In this document: positions 17,401 to 24,896 of the stretch, piece by piece | Numbering within the stretch: position 1 is the first letter of the stretch | How the letters are laid out: the number at the start of each line of letters is the position of its first letter | NCBI RefSeq assembly: GCF_000338875.1 | Contig: NZ_AOMO01000099.1 | Span: 62,001-126,000, forward strand | Direction: 5' to 3' | DNA from: Vibrio mimicus CAIM 602 | GTDB lineage: Bacteria > Pseudomonadota > Gammaproteobacteria > Enterobacterales > Vibrionaceae | DNA length: 64,000 nt | Position numbers and translations under genes: made by a program | Notes under the pieces: model-generated | The model's input: only the letters and a program-made list of their open reading frames with translations | Told to the model about the DNA's origin: nothing | Databases searched by the model: none

Positions 17401-17663
17401 TGAAGAAAGACTTCCCAACATTGCCAGCTTTTGAAGGTGCAACCGATGGTGGTAATGGTAACGAAGGTGGTACTGGTGAATCCTGTGTTGATGCAGGCAT
17501 CAACCTGAATGGCTTGAAAGTGTATCCAGAGTTTCCACGTGGCGATCACGCGGCAGGTGGTGATCAACTGATCCACAACGGTTCTGTATGGCAAGCGAAT
17601 TGGTGGACTAACAGTACGCCATCAAGCGCGGATGCGTCATGGAAAGCAGTATGTAAAATCTAA
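14424..17663 (+). CDS. Secreted multidomain GH18 chitinase
   Basis: A 1079-residue exported chitinase. Order: signal peptide (residues 1-26, ending PVAQA); a beta-rich N-terminal module (about 27-145) resembling a carbohydrate-binding domain; two Ig-like repeats (about 155-240 and 260-345) each with an xxVxFLV(D/N)GExI core; a GH18 domain from about 375 with catalytic DGVDIDYE (Glu520); a ChiC-type domain (about 870-1000); a Gly/Asn linker; and a C-terminal CBM5/12 (1020-1079). GH18 enzymes cut beta-1,4 chitin with retention. Vibrios use them on shellfish chitin, and some also act on mucin glycans, which fits the GalNAc operon next door. No clear ribosome binding site is seen. Confidence 0.93.
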   Translation: MKKSTLTLMPTVLALAVGMAMPVAQAAINSEASVVGTESQWWNTYKVTLTNNGNKPVELRDASIVFDTNLSLSTPSWSAQGISYPSMSFSSNAQGSVFSNRLALSFDQGSWVKTQLLPGASIDLTLGVSGVLDLSLLQSTIALETDGEVEPGEPEISLELASPVQGAEFIEGQIVAILANVTATNTTVKTVTFLVDGEQIALLEQAPFQANWTAAGEGAHSIKAIVEDASGLLKEQAVRITVKAEEIDPPVEPELPVAPVIELTNPRNGQSVFLDKVTTLAANASDDNGDLTAVEFLVNGESIGRVTQAPYQMAWTPVALGQYTIEAIAYDAAGHQTQTPMVTVNAKEMGTGNLSCDIKQIYREDGTECMGDDHPRRIIGYYTSWRTGKNGLPAYLAGDLPWEKLTHINYAFASINKSDFSMQVDDSATKMTWENVPGAEMDPSLPYQGHFNLLSKFKKQYPDVKTLISVGGWAETGGFYPMTTDLASCSVNMEGIKAFNKSAVDFIRQYDFDGVDIDYEYPSSMKDSGNPIDFEQSNKCRGQLWDNYMVMMTELRKELDKAGEEDGRRYMLTIASPSSGYLLRGMQDFAMQDVLDYVNIMSYDLHGTWNEFVGPQAALFDDGKDAELAKWGVYTTAEYQGIGYLNQAWTHHFFRGAFKPSQINMGIPYYTRGWQGVSGGEKGLWGRAVEPNQSSCPEGTTVCGWGAEGTDNIWHDVDANGNEIKAGVVPMWHAMNLMHAEKLGIDGMPSYGPAWGMDPNNPKHLIEGKYERVWSQELQTAWLWNDTKKVFLSIEDKDSLKPKLDYIVDNGLGGMMIWEMAGDYSYDAVKREYVIGSDMTSYAHEVFAAAEPMDIRHNDLPQPDSVIDITVSTTDWPEGDSNYPINPTLVFTNHSEVAIPGGSIIEFLMPTSTGDIVKDWSGAGLKVIESGHTGSNFSVNGEKKLFHKVAVTLRSTESIPAGGEYSVDMVYYTPVSGVANGVRFIVGNETVGLKKDFPTLPAFEGATDGGNGNEGGTGESCVDAGINLNGLKVYPEFPRGDHAAGGDQLIHNGSVWQANWWTNSTPSSADASWKAVCKI

Positions 17664-17685
17664 GGTCAGTGCACCAAATGATGTG

Positions 17686-17715
17686 AAAGCCCAGCCAATG
17701 CTGGGCTTTGTTTTT
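17686..17715 (+). terminator. Rho-independent terminator after the chitinase gene
   Basis: AAAGCCCAGC pairs with GCTGGGCTTT (10 bp, loop CAAT), followed by GTTTTT. It lies between convergent genes, and the A-run upstream may let it work in both directions. Confidence 0.85.
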
Positions 17716-17736
17716 AGATACTGAGTTTAGAGCCGC

Positions 17737-18567
17737 TTAACGCGCTAAAGCGGGATAAGTAAAAAACAGCAAATGGGCAAAGTTGAATAAGAAATGCACA
17801 GCCACGCTAGCCCAAAGACGGCCAGTGAAATGGAACACCAAACCATAGCCAAGCCCTGCTAGAGCGGCGAAGATCATCAACAATGAACCACCAGCAAAAT
17901 GTGCCATGCCAAACAAGGCGCTGGCGATCAAAAGTCCGGCAACTGTGCCGAATTTTTTTTGGGCTTGTTGCTGAATCAAACCACGGAATAGAGCTTCTTC
18001 CGCCACGCAGGTAAACAGCAAGTTATTGATGGCAAAAATCCACCACCATTCAGGTAGTGACCATTCAAACGCTAAAGCACCTAGCCAAACTGCGATAGGC
18101 AATAGAGCAAACAGTGGGATCAGAGTGACGAGTGTTGCTCCCCATTTAGGCGACTGTTGGTTACCGAGTAACGCAGGATAAGCCAGCAAAAGTGCGAAAA
18201 AGACTAATGGCTTATCCAGATTCAGGTAAAGGCTAAAGGGTGTGCTGTGTGGGCTTGCGATGACTTTATCTAACACCTGTAAGTTAGAGAAGCCGGGAAG
18301 CCAATGAAGGAAGAGAGCCAAACACCAGAGCAGTAAGACAACCCAAGCGGCGGTGTGCCAGTGCGATTTCCCGTTAGCAGCAAAATAAGCCAGAATAAAA
18401 CCAAGACCAGCGCTTACACCACCGAACAATGACAAATGACCTGCCCAGAAAGCACTGAGAAGAGTGAGGATCAGCAATCCCCAAGTGATGTGACGATAAC
18501 GAGTAAATCCAGTAATGACAGCAAGAGCAAAGGGCAGCCAAAGCAACGCGGAAGCAGAAAGTAACAT
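17737..18567 (-). CDS. CPBP-family intramembrane metalloprotease
   Basis: A 276-residue polytopic membrane protein of the CPBP (CaaX protease / bacteriocin-processing) family. The three motifs appear in order: EEALFRG (EExxxR), FGMAHFAGG and HFLFNFAH (HxxxN/B). Members cleave peptide bonds within the membrane; their bacterial substrates are mostly unknown. It is a single gene convergent with the chitinase and has no evident operon partner. Confidence 0.85.
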   Translation of the reverse strand: MLLSASALLWLPFALAVITGFTRYRHITWGLLILTLLSAFWAGHLSLFGGVSAGLGFILAYFAANGKSHWHTAAWVVLLLWCLALFLHWLPGFSNLQVLDKVIASPHSTPFSLYLNLDKPLVFFALLLAYPALLGNQQSPKWGATLVTLIPLFALLPIAVWLGALAFEWSLPEWWWIFAINNLLFTCVAEEALFRGLIQQQAQKKFGTVAGLLIASALFGMAHFAGGSLLMIFAALAGLGYGLVFHFTGRLWASVAVHFLFNFAHLLFFTYPALAR

Positions 18568-19022
18568 ATTAATATCCTATTTATATTTCCTTCCTGCTTA
18601 ACCTGGTGTCAAGTAGAAAGGGAGGTTTTTATATACCTAGATAGAATTGAGTGGCAGATGATTTTTTGGGGCTCACTCCCATCTGAATTGGCGCAGGTTA
18701 CGGTTTACATAAGTAACTGAGTATCGCGACAAAACGTCAGCTAAGCTGATAGGGATGAGCACCTGCTACCACCTGTTGTTTTATCAGACCGAGATAGTGG
18801 CGTGCGAATTACAGACCGACAAGTGACTTCATCATTCGAAACAACTGGTTAAACCTGTGGCCAAGTTTGCTAGCAATGATGTTTGTTGTGTCACTTATTC
18901 GAAAGTGGATAACCAAAAAACTCAAAATAAGTTACTTTTAAACTTAAATTGAGTGTTTTTGTGAGTTGAGGCTGAGTTGGAAAAGGTAAATTACTCACAT
19001 CAACTGAAAGAGGATAATCTCA
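18568..19022. other. Divergent intergenic region, nothing specific seen
   Basis: This 455-bp gap must hold the promoters for the CPBP gene (leftward) and the YbhB-like gene (rightward). I see no reading frame with a ribosome binding site, no convincing hairpin and no recognised operator. Confidence 0.4.
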
Positions 19023-19568
19023 ATGAAAGCACGTCACATTTTACCTGTACTCGCAACGGCAGCGGTAAGTCTTCCAGCACTCAGCAGCCAAGTGATGACC
19101 GTTACTAGCCAAGATATCCAAGAAGGCTCACGTATGGCGAACCATTTTGCCTTTAATGGTTTTGGTTGTAGCGGTGATAATTTGTCGCCACAACTGAGCT
19201 GGGACCATGCACCGAAAGGTACAAAGAGTTTTGCGATTACTGCCTATGATCCTGATGCACCGACTGGTAGCGGCTGGTGGCATTGGGTGGCACTGGATAT
19301 CGCCGCTGATCAACACTCCGTGGCGCGGGGTGCAGCAAAACAACTTAAAGGTGTTCGTGAGCTGAACAACGATTACGGATTTAGTGGTTTTGGTGGCGCA
19401 TGTCCTCCACAAGGTCACGGTATGCACCGTTATCAATTTACCGTATGGGCTCTGCCTTTCGAGAAGATGGATATCCCACAAGACGCTTCGAATGCATTGG
19501 TCGGCTTTATGCTGCGTGCTAATGCGCTCGGTCAGGCCACATTAACGGCGACTTACGTTAGCGAATAA
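19023..19568 (+). CDS. YbhB/YbcL-family (PEBP, Raf-kinase-inhibitor-like) exported protein
   Basis: A 181-residue phosphatidylethanolamine-binding-protein fold. The N-terminus (MKARHILPVLATAAVSLPALSS) looks like a signal peptide, so a periplasmic place is likely. The family core is clear: AYDPDAPTGSGWWHWVALDI and the later GxGGACPPQGHGMHRY. The biochemical role of bacterial YbhB proteins is not settled. The gene has AGAGGA upstream and lies 12 bp before an AraC regulator, so the pair is probably one transcript. Confidence 0.88.
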   Translation: MKARHILPVLATAAVSLPALSSQVMTVTSQDIQEGSRMANHFAFNGFGCSGDNLSPQLSWDHAPKGTKSFAITAYDPDAPTGSGWWHWVALDIAADQHSVARGAAKQLKGVRELNNDYGFSGFGGACPPQGHGMHRYQFTVWALPFEKMDIPQDASNALVGFMLRANALGQATLTATYVSE

Positions 19569-19580
19569 TAAGGAAGATGA

Positions 19581-20363
19581 ATGAGCAAGGTGATCGTCCA
19601 GACTGGGCAGTTTAAAGGTCTGCGCAAACAACCACTGCATAATGTGTTGATCTATGCTCCCACCATTATTTGGGTAACCCATGGGCATAAACAACTCTGG
19701 TGGCATGACACTACGCTCAACTTTCACGCGACTGATTGGCTGATGTTGCCAGCCAATCAGTACCTCACGTTTGTTAACGTGCCACAGCAGGCACAATTTT
19801 ATTCACGAACCTTGACCTTGCATGAAGCGCCACCGGCGGAATGGATTGCACAATCAAGCCAATCTGAGGTTAATCAAGAACCCAGAGTGAAAGTGACTGC
19901 CGCGTTGGCCTACTGTTTTGAGCTTCTTTATGAGATGAACCAAAAATCGCTGGGCGAAGAGACGCAGCGGCAGTTTGTGTTGGGCTTTTATGCTCAACTG
20001 CGTGATGCGAAAGTGCTGCATCTGCTTTTTCCAAGTGAAAATGCCTTGATGCGTGAACGCCTTGCGCGCTACTTAAGTGTTAATCCCGGTGATGAGCACA
20101 GTATTGAAACGGTGGCGACGCATTTTGCGATGAGCCGAGCGACATTAGCTCGTTATTTGGCGGCGGAGGGCACTGGTTTTCGTGATGTATTGAGTGAAGT
20201 ACGGATGAACTATGCGCTGGCACTACTGCAAGAATTACGTCCATTAATGGATGTTGCGGTGGCGTGTGGGTACCAATCTTTGACTCGTTTTTCTGCGCGC
20301 TTTAAGCAGCAATATTGGCTGACCCCTTATCAGTATCGGCAAACGCTCACTGACAAACCGTAA
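19581..20363 (+). CDS. AraC-family transcriptional regulator
   Basis: A 260-residue protein with an N-terminal cupin-like region (about 1-130) and a C-terminal AraC double helix-turn-helix (about 165-255): SIETVATHFAMSRATLARYL followed by MDVAVACGYQSLTRFSARFK. It probably controls its own operon with the YbhB-like gene. The effector is unknown. Confidence 0.88.
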   Translation: MSKVIVQTGQFKGLRKQPLHNVLIYAPTIIWVTHGHKQLWWHDTTLNFHATDWLMLPANQYLTFVNVPQQAQFYSRTLTLHEAPPAEWIAQSSQSEVNQEPRVKVTAALAYCFELLYEMNQKSLGEETQRQFVLGFYAQLRDAKVLHLLFPSENALMRERLARYLSVNPGDEHSIETVATHFAMSRATLARYLAAEGTGFRDVLSEVRMNYALALLQELRPLMDVAVACGYQSLTRFSARFKQQYWLTPYQYRQTLTDKP

Positions 20364-20388
20364 AGCGGCATCAGCAAAGCATGAAAAC

Positions 20389-20417
20389 AAAAAGAGCCAC
20401 CTAAGGTGGCTCTTTTT
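20389..20417. terminator. Bidirectional rho-independent terminator
   Basis: AAAAAGAGCCACC pairs with GGTGGCTCTTTTT across a TAA loop. A-run and T-run on the two sides let it serve both the AraC gene (rightward) and the membrane-anchored protein gene (leftward). Confidence 0.9.
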
Positions 20418-20433
20418 ACATCAATCGTTGAGA

Positions 20434-20922
20434 TTAGATACCCGCGCGCTTCAGCAGACCCGCCATCAGGGCTGAGCTCGATTTCACTTGCTTAGACTTG
20501 TTGATCAGATTTTTAGCCAGAACTTGGTTATCAATGCTTTTCGCGATGAACGACATCGCATGGTAGAAATCGCTGGCCGATTTGATCTTGTTTGCGTCGT
20601 TGAGTGGCGCAAGCAGTTTCACCATTTCGGTGCCTTTCATTTTTTTCTCAGTGGCATACGCTTCAACGGCATCAAGCAATAGGTCTAAATCACCCATGGC
20701 TTCTGCGCTTTCAACGCCGTGCTTTTTCATCTCTTTTTGGTTGCGTTTACGCAGTTGTTTAATCATAAACGCAGGTTTGTTGATTTTTCTAAAACCAAAG
20801 TAACCCGCAGCAACGACTAGCACGATCCCGCCGACCACATAACCCCAAATAGAGCCGCTTGACTCAACCACAGGTTGTACGGTTTGGGTGGCAAATTCAA
20901 CGGTGGTAGAAACATCAGACAT
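20434..20922 (-). CDS. Membrane-anchored protein of unknown function
   Basis: A 162-residue protein with a short N-terminal part, one hydrophobic segment (about residues 24-44, IWGYVVGGIVLVVAAGYFGF), then a basic, helical, Lys/Arg-rich domain. The topology suggests an inner-membrane anchor with a cytoplasmic helical domain. I do not recognise the family. It is a single gene with the bidirectional terminator at its end. Confidence 0.75.
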   Translation of the reverse strand: MSDVSTTVEFATQTVQPVVESSGSIWGYVVGGIVLVVAAGYFGFRKINKPAFMIKQLRKRNQKEMKKHGVESAEAMGDLDLLLDAVEAYATEKKMKGTEMVKLLAPLNDANKIKSASDFYHAMSFIAKSIDNQVLAKNLINKSKQVKSSSALMAGLLKRAGI

Positions 20923-21162
20923 CTTACAAATCCTATCGGTGGCGCTTCAAAACAGAAGCTATTAATTAATCTGGCTGCCAACTTGGCGCAATGCGGTGCA
21001 TCAATCTTTATTGAAAGTACGATTGAAAAGCACGTTTTTTTCACCAGCTTTGTGAACATCAATGGGGATGCTCATCAATAAAACCAAGCTTGTCTTCGTC
21101 AACCTTTGCATTCGCTTGTTCAGTTTGCTGCGTTTGCTCACAAAAATTGAGGGTATGTAAGT

Positions 21163-22152
21163 TTAGCTTGCTGCGCGGCGCAGACGATCATGCACGGCCA
21201 GCCAAGCTTCACCTTGTGGTGGGCGCTCTAACCAAATTTCATCCACGCCCCATTTGTCCACTTCCGCTAATGAACGATATAAGGCTTGCCCGTAGGCTTT
21301 GGCATCCTGCGGCATTGGCTTGAGTAAACGCTGTTCGCTGGCTTGCTGTTCAGAAAGATGCAGCAGAGCAATTTTTACATCGCTGGCTTGGGTGGCAAGT
21401 TCATTCTCTACATGATCAATCACACGCAGGCGCGTTTTCGGTTGATAGTGGCTGTCTACGTTACCCGGAACTGCCACTTGATGAACCTGCGGCTGCAACA
21501 CTTCTTGGCCTAACACGGCACTGAGCTCACTGGCTGTGATGGGGCCAGCACGGAGTACGCGAAATGGCTTACTGGTTAAATCGACAATTGTGGATTCCAA
21601 ACCATGCTGACATTCACCGCCATCCAGTACCGCAGCCAGTTTGCCATTAAGGCCATCTAATACTTGCTGAGCAGAGGTTGGGCTGAGCTTTTTATAAGGG
21701 TTTGCTGAAGGAGCTGCCACCGCAAGGTGATGCGCTTTTAAAATCTCTAACAACACAGGATGTGCCGGAACACGCAACCCAACCGTTTCTAAACCACCAG
21801 TCACTACCGGCGACACATGTTCAGCTTTTGGCAGCAGCATGGTGAGTGGTCCTGGCCAGAACGCCTCCGCTAGTTGGTATGCTTCTGGTACAACATCGGT
21901 TGCCCATTCTGCGATCTGTTCTGCCGAGCCAAAATGGACGATCAACGGATGATTGGCAGGGCGTCCCTTTGCGCTAAAAATTTGCTTAACGGCTTCAGGC
22001 TGGCTGGCATCGGCGGCAAGGCCGTAAACCGTCTCCGTCGGTATCGCAACCAGTTGTCCTTGCTTAAGTAATTGGGCCGCGCATTCAATATCTGCTGGCG
22101 TCATCGCTGAAAGTTGTTGGGTTTTCAACAAAAAATCTCCGTGGTTCGGCAT
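21163..22152 (-). CDS. Sua5/YciO/YrdC-family threonylcarbamoyl-AMP synthase, long form
   Basis: The longest frame is 329 residues: a YrdC domain (about 15-200, VAIPTETVYGLAADA, FxAKGRPANHPLIVH, RVPAHP, SANPY) followed by a Sua5 C-terminal domain. It makes threonylcarbamoyl-AMP for the t6A37 modification of ANN-decoding tRNAs. GGAG at 22140-22137 lies inside this frame and is well spaced for a TTG at 22128 (LKTQQLSAMTPAD), so the true start may be that TTG (321 residues). Most gammaproteobacteria also have a short TsaC, so this may be a second copy. Confidence 0.88.
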   Translation of the reverse strand: MPNHGDFLLKTQQLSAMTPADIECAAQLLKQGQLVAIPTETVYGLAADASQPEAVKQIFSAKGRPANHPLIVHFGSAEQIAEWATDVVPEAYQLAEAFWPGPLTMLLPKAEHVSPVVTGGLETVGLRVPAHPVLLEILKAHHLAVAAPSANPYKKLSPTSAQQVLDGLNGKLAAVLDGGECQHGLESTIVDLTSKPFRVLRAGPITASELSAVLGQEVLQPQVHQVAVPGNVDSHYQPKTRLRVIDHVENELATQASDVKIALLHLSEQQASEQRLLKPMPQDAKAYGQALYRSLAEVDKWGVDEIWLERPPQGEAWLAVHDRLRRAAS

Positions 22153-22400
22153 AACTCAATCGCATCATCCATAAGTCAACGAAATGGCTTACGGTGTTTT
22201 GAAGGGCGGCATTCTAACAAACCTTGACGCAGATCCCTACTCAAGATTGTGCTCATCAAAATAGGCCTCTCATATTGGATTTATCGTTAACTTTAAAACT
22301 AAAACTGTGCGTCAATGCCGTTCACGAGTTCAATATTGAACTACACTGTGGTTAAGGTATTGGTTTATATCACAACCCTAGCATTGGAATGAGAAAAGAC

Positions 22401-22766
22401 ATGGAGCAGAACGCCGCATTTAATATCACCACTATTGCCAAAATGGTGGGAAACGATCTCGTGGAACCTATGCTCATCAGTTATCAAGAAAACATGCATT
22501 CTCAGTTACCCAAATTGCAGGAAACTGCCACAACACAATCGGTGAGTGAGCTGCATCGTTTGGCGCACAGCATGAAGTCCTCCTCACGATTTATTGGCAG
22601 TGAAGCTTTGTCTGAACTCTGTTTCCAACTAGAAATGAAAACGGCGGCGGATGCGCAATGGCACGCGGATTATGTGGTGCAAATTGCTCAGTTATGCCAA
22701 TTGAGTCGTGATGTGCTCGAACAAATAGCCATCTACATAGAACAGCGAGAAGCGAGTAGTCGATGA
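22401..22766 (+). CDS. Hpt-domain phosphotransfer protein
   Basis: A 121-residue stand-alone histidine phosphotransfer protein. The motif LHRLAHSMKSSSRFIG places the phosphorylated residue at His56, followed by the usual LSELCFQLE helix. ATG 22401 is chosen because GAGA lies 7 bp upstream; an ATG at 22389 has no usable site. It is the first gene of an eight-gene signalling operon and overlaps the next start (ATGA). It probably relays phosphate between the two kinases and the response regulators encoded downstream. Confidence 0.85.
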   Translation: MEQNAAFNITTIAKMVGNDLVEPMLISYQENMHSQLPKLQETATTQSVSELHRLAHSMKSSSRFIGSEALSELCFQLEMKTAADAQWHADYVVQIAQLCQLSRDVLEQIAIYIEQREASSR

Positions 22767-23905
22767 CTGCACAACTAATGAAAGTCGTCTGTGTTGATGA
22801 CGACGATTTTATGCTCAAGGCATTAGGCCGCATGATTAGACGAATGCGACCGAGTTGGGAGATCGTTTTAGTTGAAGATGCGATGCAGTGGAAGATTAAT
22901 GAGGATGATGCGCCCAGTGTGGTGATTTCAGACCTCTTGATGCCGGGCAAAAATGGTGAAGCGCTGCTGACGGAAGTACGAACACGCAGCCCACAAACCC
23001 TCCGGGTGTTACTCACCGGGGACACCACTCAAGAACTGCCGCGCAAAGCGCACAGTTATGCGCAATTTGTCTTACCTAAACCCTTTACTCACGAAGATTT
23101 TGAGCACCTTTTCCTCTGTATGGAGCGGCTTTATCAAATGCCGTTCAATTTTGAGTGCCGCAAACGGCTCGGCGCGTTAGAAGAAATTCCAATCCTGCCT
23201 AATTCCGTTCGTAAGCTGCAACAAGTAATCGCTTCGCCAAATTGCAGTATGGAAGCCATCGCCGAAACCATAGTGCATGAGCCTGTGTTGGTAGCGAAGA
23301 TTATTCAAATCGCTAACTCGTCGTACTTTGGTTTTCGCCGTAATACCGACTCGCTCCATGAAGCTGTCGCGCGGTTAGGGGCAGTGTTGATTGAGTCGAT
23401 CGCTATTTCTCTGCTTGCGATCCATCCCAGTAATGTGAATTCAGCCGAAGACCATCAATGGGTTGCGGACTGTGCTTTTAAATCCAGCTCCATCGCCAGA
23501 GCCTTGGTTAAAGCTCTGGGCTATTCACGACAGGATCAAGACCGAATATTTGTGGCTAACCTGCTGACTTCGATTGGGAAAATCCTTTTGTTAGAAGATG
23601 GTGCCAGTAAAAAAGAGTTCGCAGACTATTACCTTTTACAGCCGGGGTACGCCGACTGTGACGTGATATCGGCATACATACTGATTATGTGGGGCTACGA
23701 TATTGATATAGGGGATATCATTCTCAACCAAAGATTGACTACGTTTAGCGGCGAACATTTAGAGCTGCTGGGCAGCCTTTCAAGCTTGGCAAATCAGATT
23801 GAAAATTGTCGGAACATCAATGACTACCGACAGCTTATGCAAAAGACACCAGAACCAATACATGGTGCGCTCAAGGCGATGGAAGAGCAGTTTTTCCCTG
23901 ATTAG
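22763..23905 (+). CDS. Response regulator with REC and HDOD domains
   Basis: A 380-residue protein. The REC domain (1-125) has the acidic pocket VDDDD, phospho-acceptor Asp57 (SDLLMPG), Thr in LTGD and Lys in PKP. An HDOD domain follows from about 145 (RLGALEEIPILPNSVRKL, IAETIVHEPVLVAKIIQIAN, AVARLGAVLIESIAI). HDOD domains are HD-related but lack phosphohydrolase residues and appear in signalling proteins with poorly defined outputs. It is translationally coupled to the Hpt gene. Confidence 0.88.
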   Translation: MTAQLMKVVCVDDDDFMLKALGRMIRRMRPSWEIVLVEDAMQWKINEDDAPSVVISDLLMPGKNGEALLTEVRTRSPQTLRVLLTGDTTQELPRKAHSYAQFVLPKPFTHEDFEHLFLCMERLYQMPFNFECRKRLGALEEIPILPNSVRKLQQVIASPNCSMEAIAETIVHEPVLVAKIIQIANSSYFGFRRNTDSLHEAVARLGAVLIESIAISLLAIHPSNVNSAEDHQWVADCAFKSSSIARALVKALGYSRQDQDRIFVANLLTSIGKILLLEDGASKKEFADYYLLQPGYADCDVISAYILIMWGYDIDIGDIILNQRLTTFSGEHLELLGSLSSLANQIENCRNINDYRQLMQKTPEPIHGALKAMEEQFFPD

Positions 23906-23939
23906 TCAGTGAATTACTGAATTTTATGGGGGTGAGTTT

Positions 23940-24305
23940 ATGGCGATTCGGCTAACGGTTGCAGATGATTCAAAAATGTCGCGAAAGTCGGTGATTAGGG
24001 CGATTCCACCGGGATGGGATGTGGAAATTACCGAAGCTCAAAATGGGAAAGAAGCGGTAGAGAATTACAAAAACGGCCTTGCCGATGTGATGTTTTTGGA
24101 TCTCACCATGCCAGAAATGGATGGTATGCAGGTGCTGGAATACTTCCATCAGATTGATGCGAAATGCTTGGTTATTGTGATTAGTGCGGATATTCAACCG
24201 CTGGTTCAACAGCGTGTTCGTGAGTTGGGCGCGGTGAATTTTTTGCAAAAGCCGCTTGATCCGGCACAACTGGAACAGACACTTCACGAGGCAGGACTGC
24301 TATGA
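23940..24305 (+). CDS. Single-domain CheY-like response regulator
   Basis: A 121-residue stand-alone REC domain: acidic pair ADDSK, phospho-acceptor Asp54 (FLDLTMPEMDG), Ser/Thr position in VISAD and Lys in LQKPL. With no output domain, it may act by protein contact or as a phosphate sink. GGGGGTGAG lies upstream. Its end overlaps the CheC-like gene by 4 bases (ATGA), a strong hint that the two proteins act together. Confidence 0.88.
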   Translation: MAIRLTVADDSKMSRKSVIRAIPPGWDVEITEAQNGKEAVENYKNGLADVMFLDLTMPEMDGMQVLEYFHQIDAKCLVIVISADIQPLVQQRVRELGAVNFLQKPLDPAQLEQTLHEAGLL

Positions 24306-24886
24306 ACATCGTACTTTCCGCAGACCATAAAGACGCATTGCAGGAATTCATGAACATCTCTATGGGCAGAGCGGCCAGTAAGCTGGCGACTTTGCTCAAT
24401 CTGCACGTCACTATTTCAGTGCCGAATATTCGTGTGGCAACGGAAGAAGATATGCAGGCGCTGCAGTCCTACGCCACGGATTACTACCACACAAGGCAAT
24501 CATTCTACGGTGGGATGGATGGGGAATTAATTACCTTAATGAGTCGCCTTGGTTGTGAGCAAGTGGTCAATGATCTGAACCATTCGAAAGGCATGGACAA
24601 TGGGGTTGTGAGCATTGAAGAAAGCATTTTGGATATTTCCAATATTCTGTCTGGTGCCAGCCTGAAAGGTCTTTGCCAGCAGATTGAACTGAAAACAAAA
24701 ATTCAACCTCCTGTGCTTTTTGACCCGACTCATCAACCTCTGCCGATTTTGCAGTGGCGATTGTCACTCATTATGGAAATCAATTTTCTGGTTGAAAAAG
24801 CGTCCTTTTCGGCAAAAACCATCATCTGTTTTGCTGATAACGAGCTGGATAAGGTTTTTGCGCATCTCGATGAACTGTTGATGTAA
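24302..24886 (+). CDS. CheC-like response-regulator phosphatase
   Basis: A 194-residue protein with two CheC-type signatures of form (D/S)xxxExxN(x22)P. The first is canonical: Asp11, Glu15, Asn18, Pro41 (DALQEFMNISMGRAAS). The second, around residues 107-114, has Glu, Asp111 and Asn114 with Pro 22 residues on, so Asp replaces the usual Glu. CheC/CheX proteins dephosphorylate CheY. The coupled single-domain REC is the obvious substrate. There are no chemotaxis genes nearby, so it was probably recruited to this relay. Confidence 0.82.
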   Translation: MNIVLSADHKDALQEFMNISMGRAASKLATLLNLHVTISVPNIRVATEEDMQALQSYATDYYHTRQSFYGGMDGELITLMSRLGCEQVVNDLNHSKGMDNGVVSIEESILDISNILSGASLKGLCQQIELKTKIQPPVLFDPTHQPLPILQWRLSLIMEINFLVEKASFSAKTIICFADNELDKVFAHLDELLM

Positions 24887-24896
24887 GGATGTGGGT

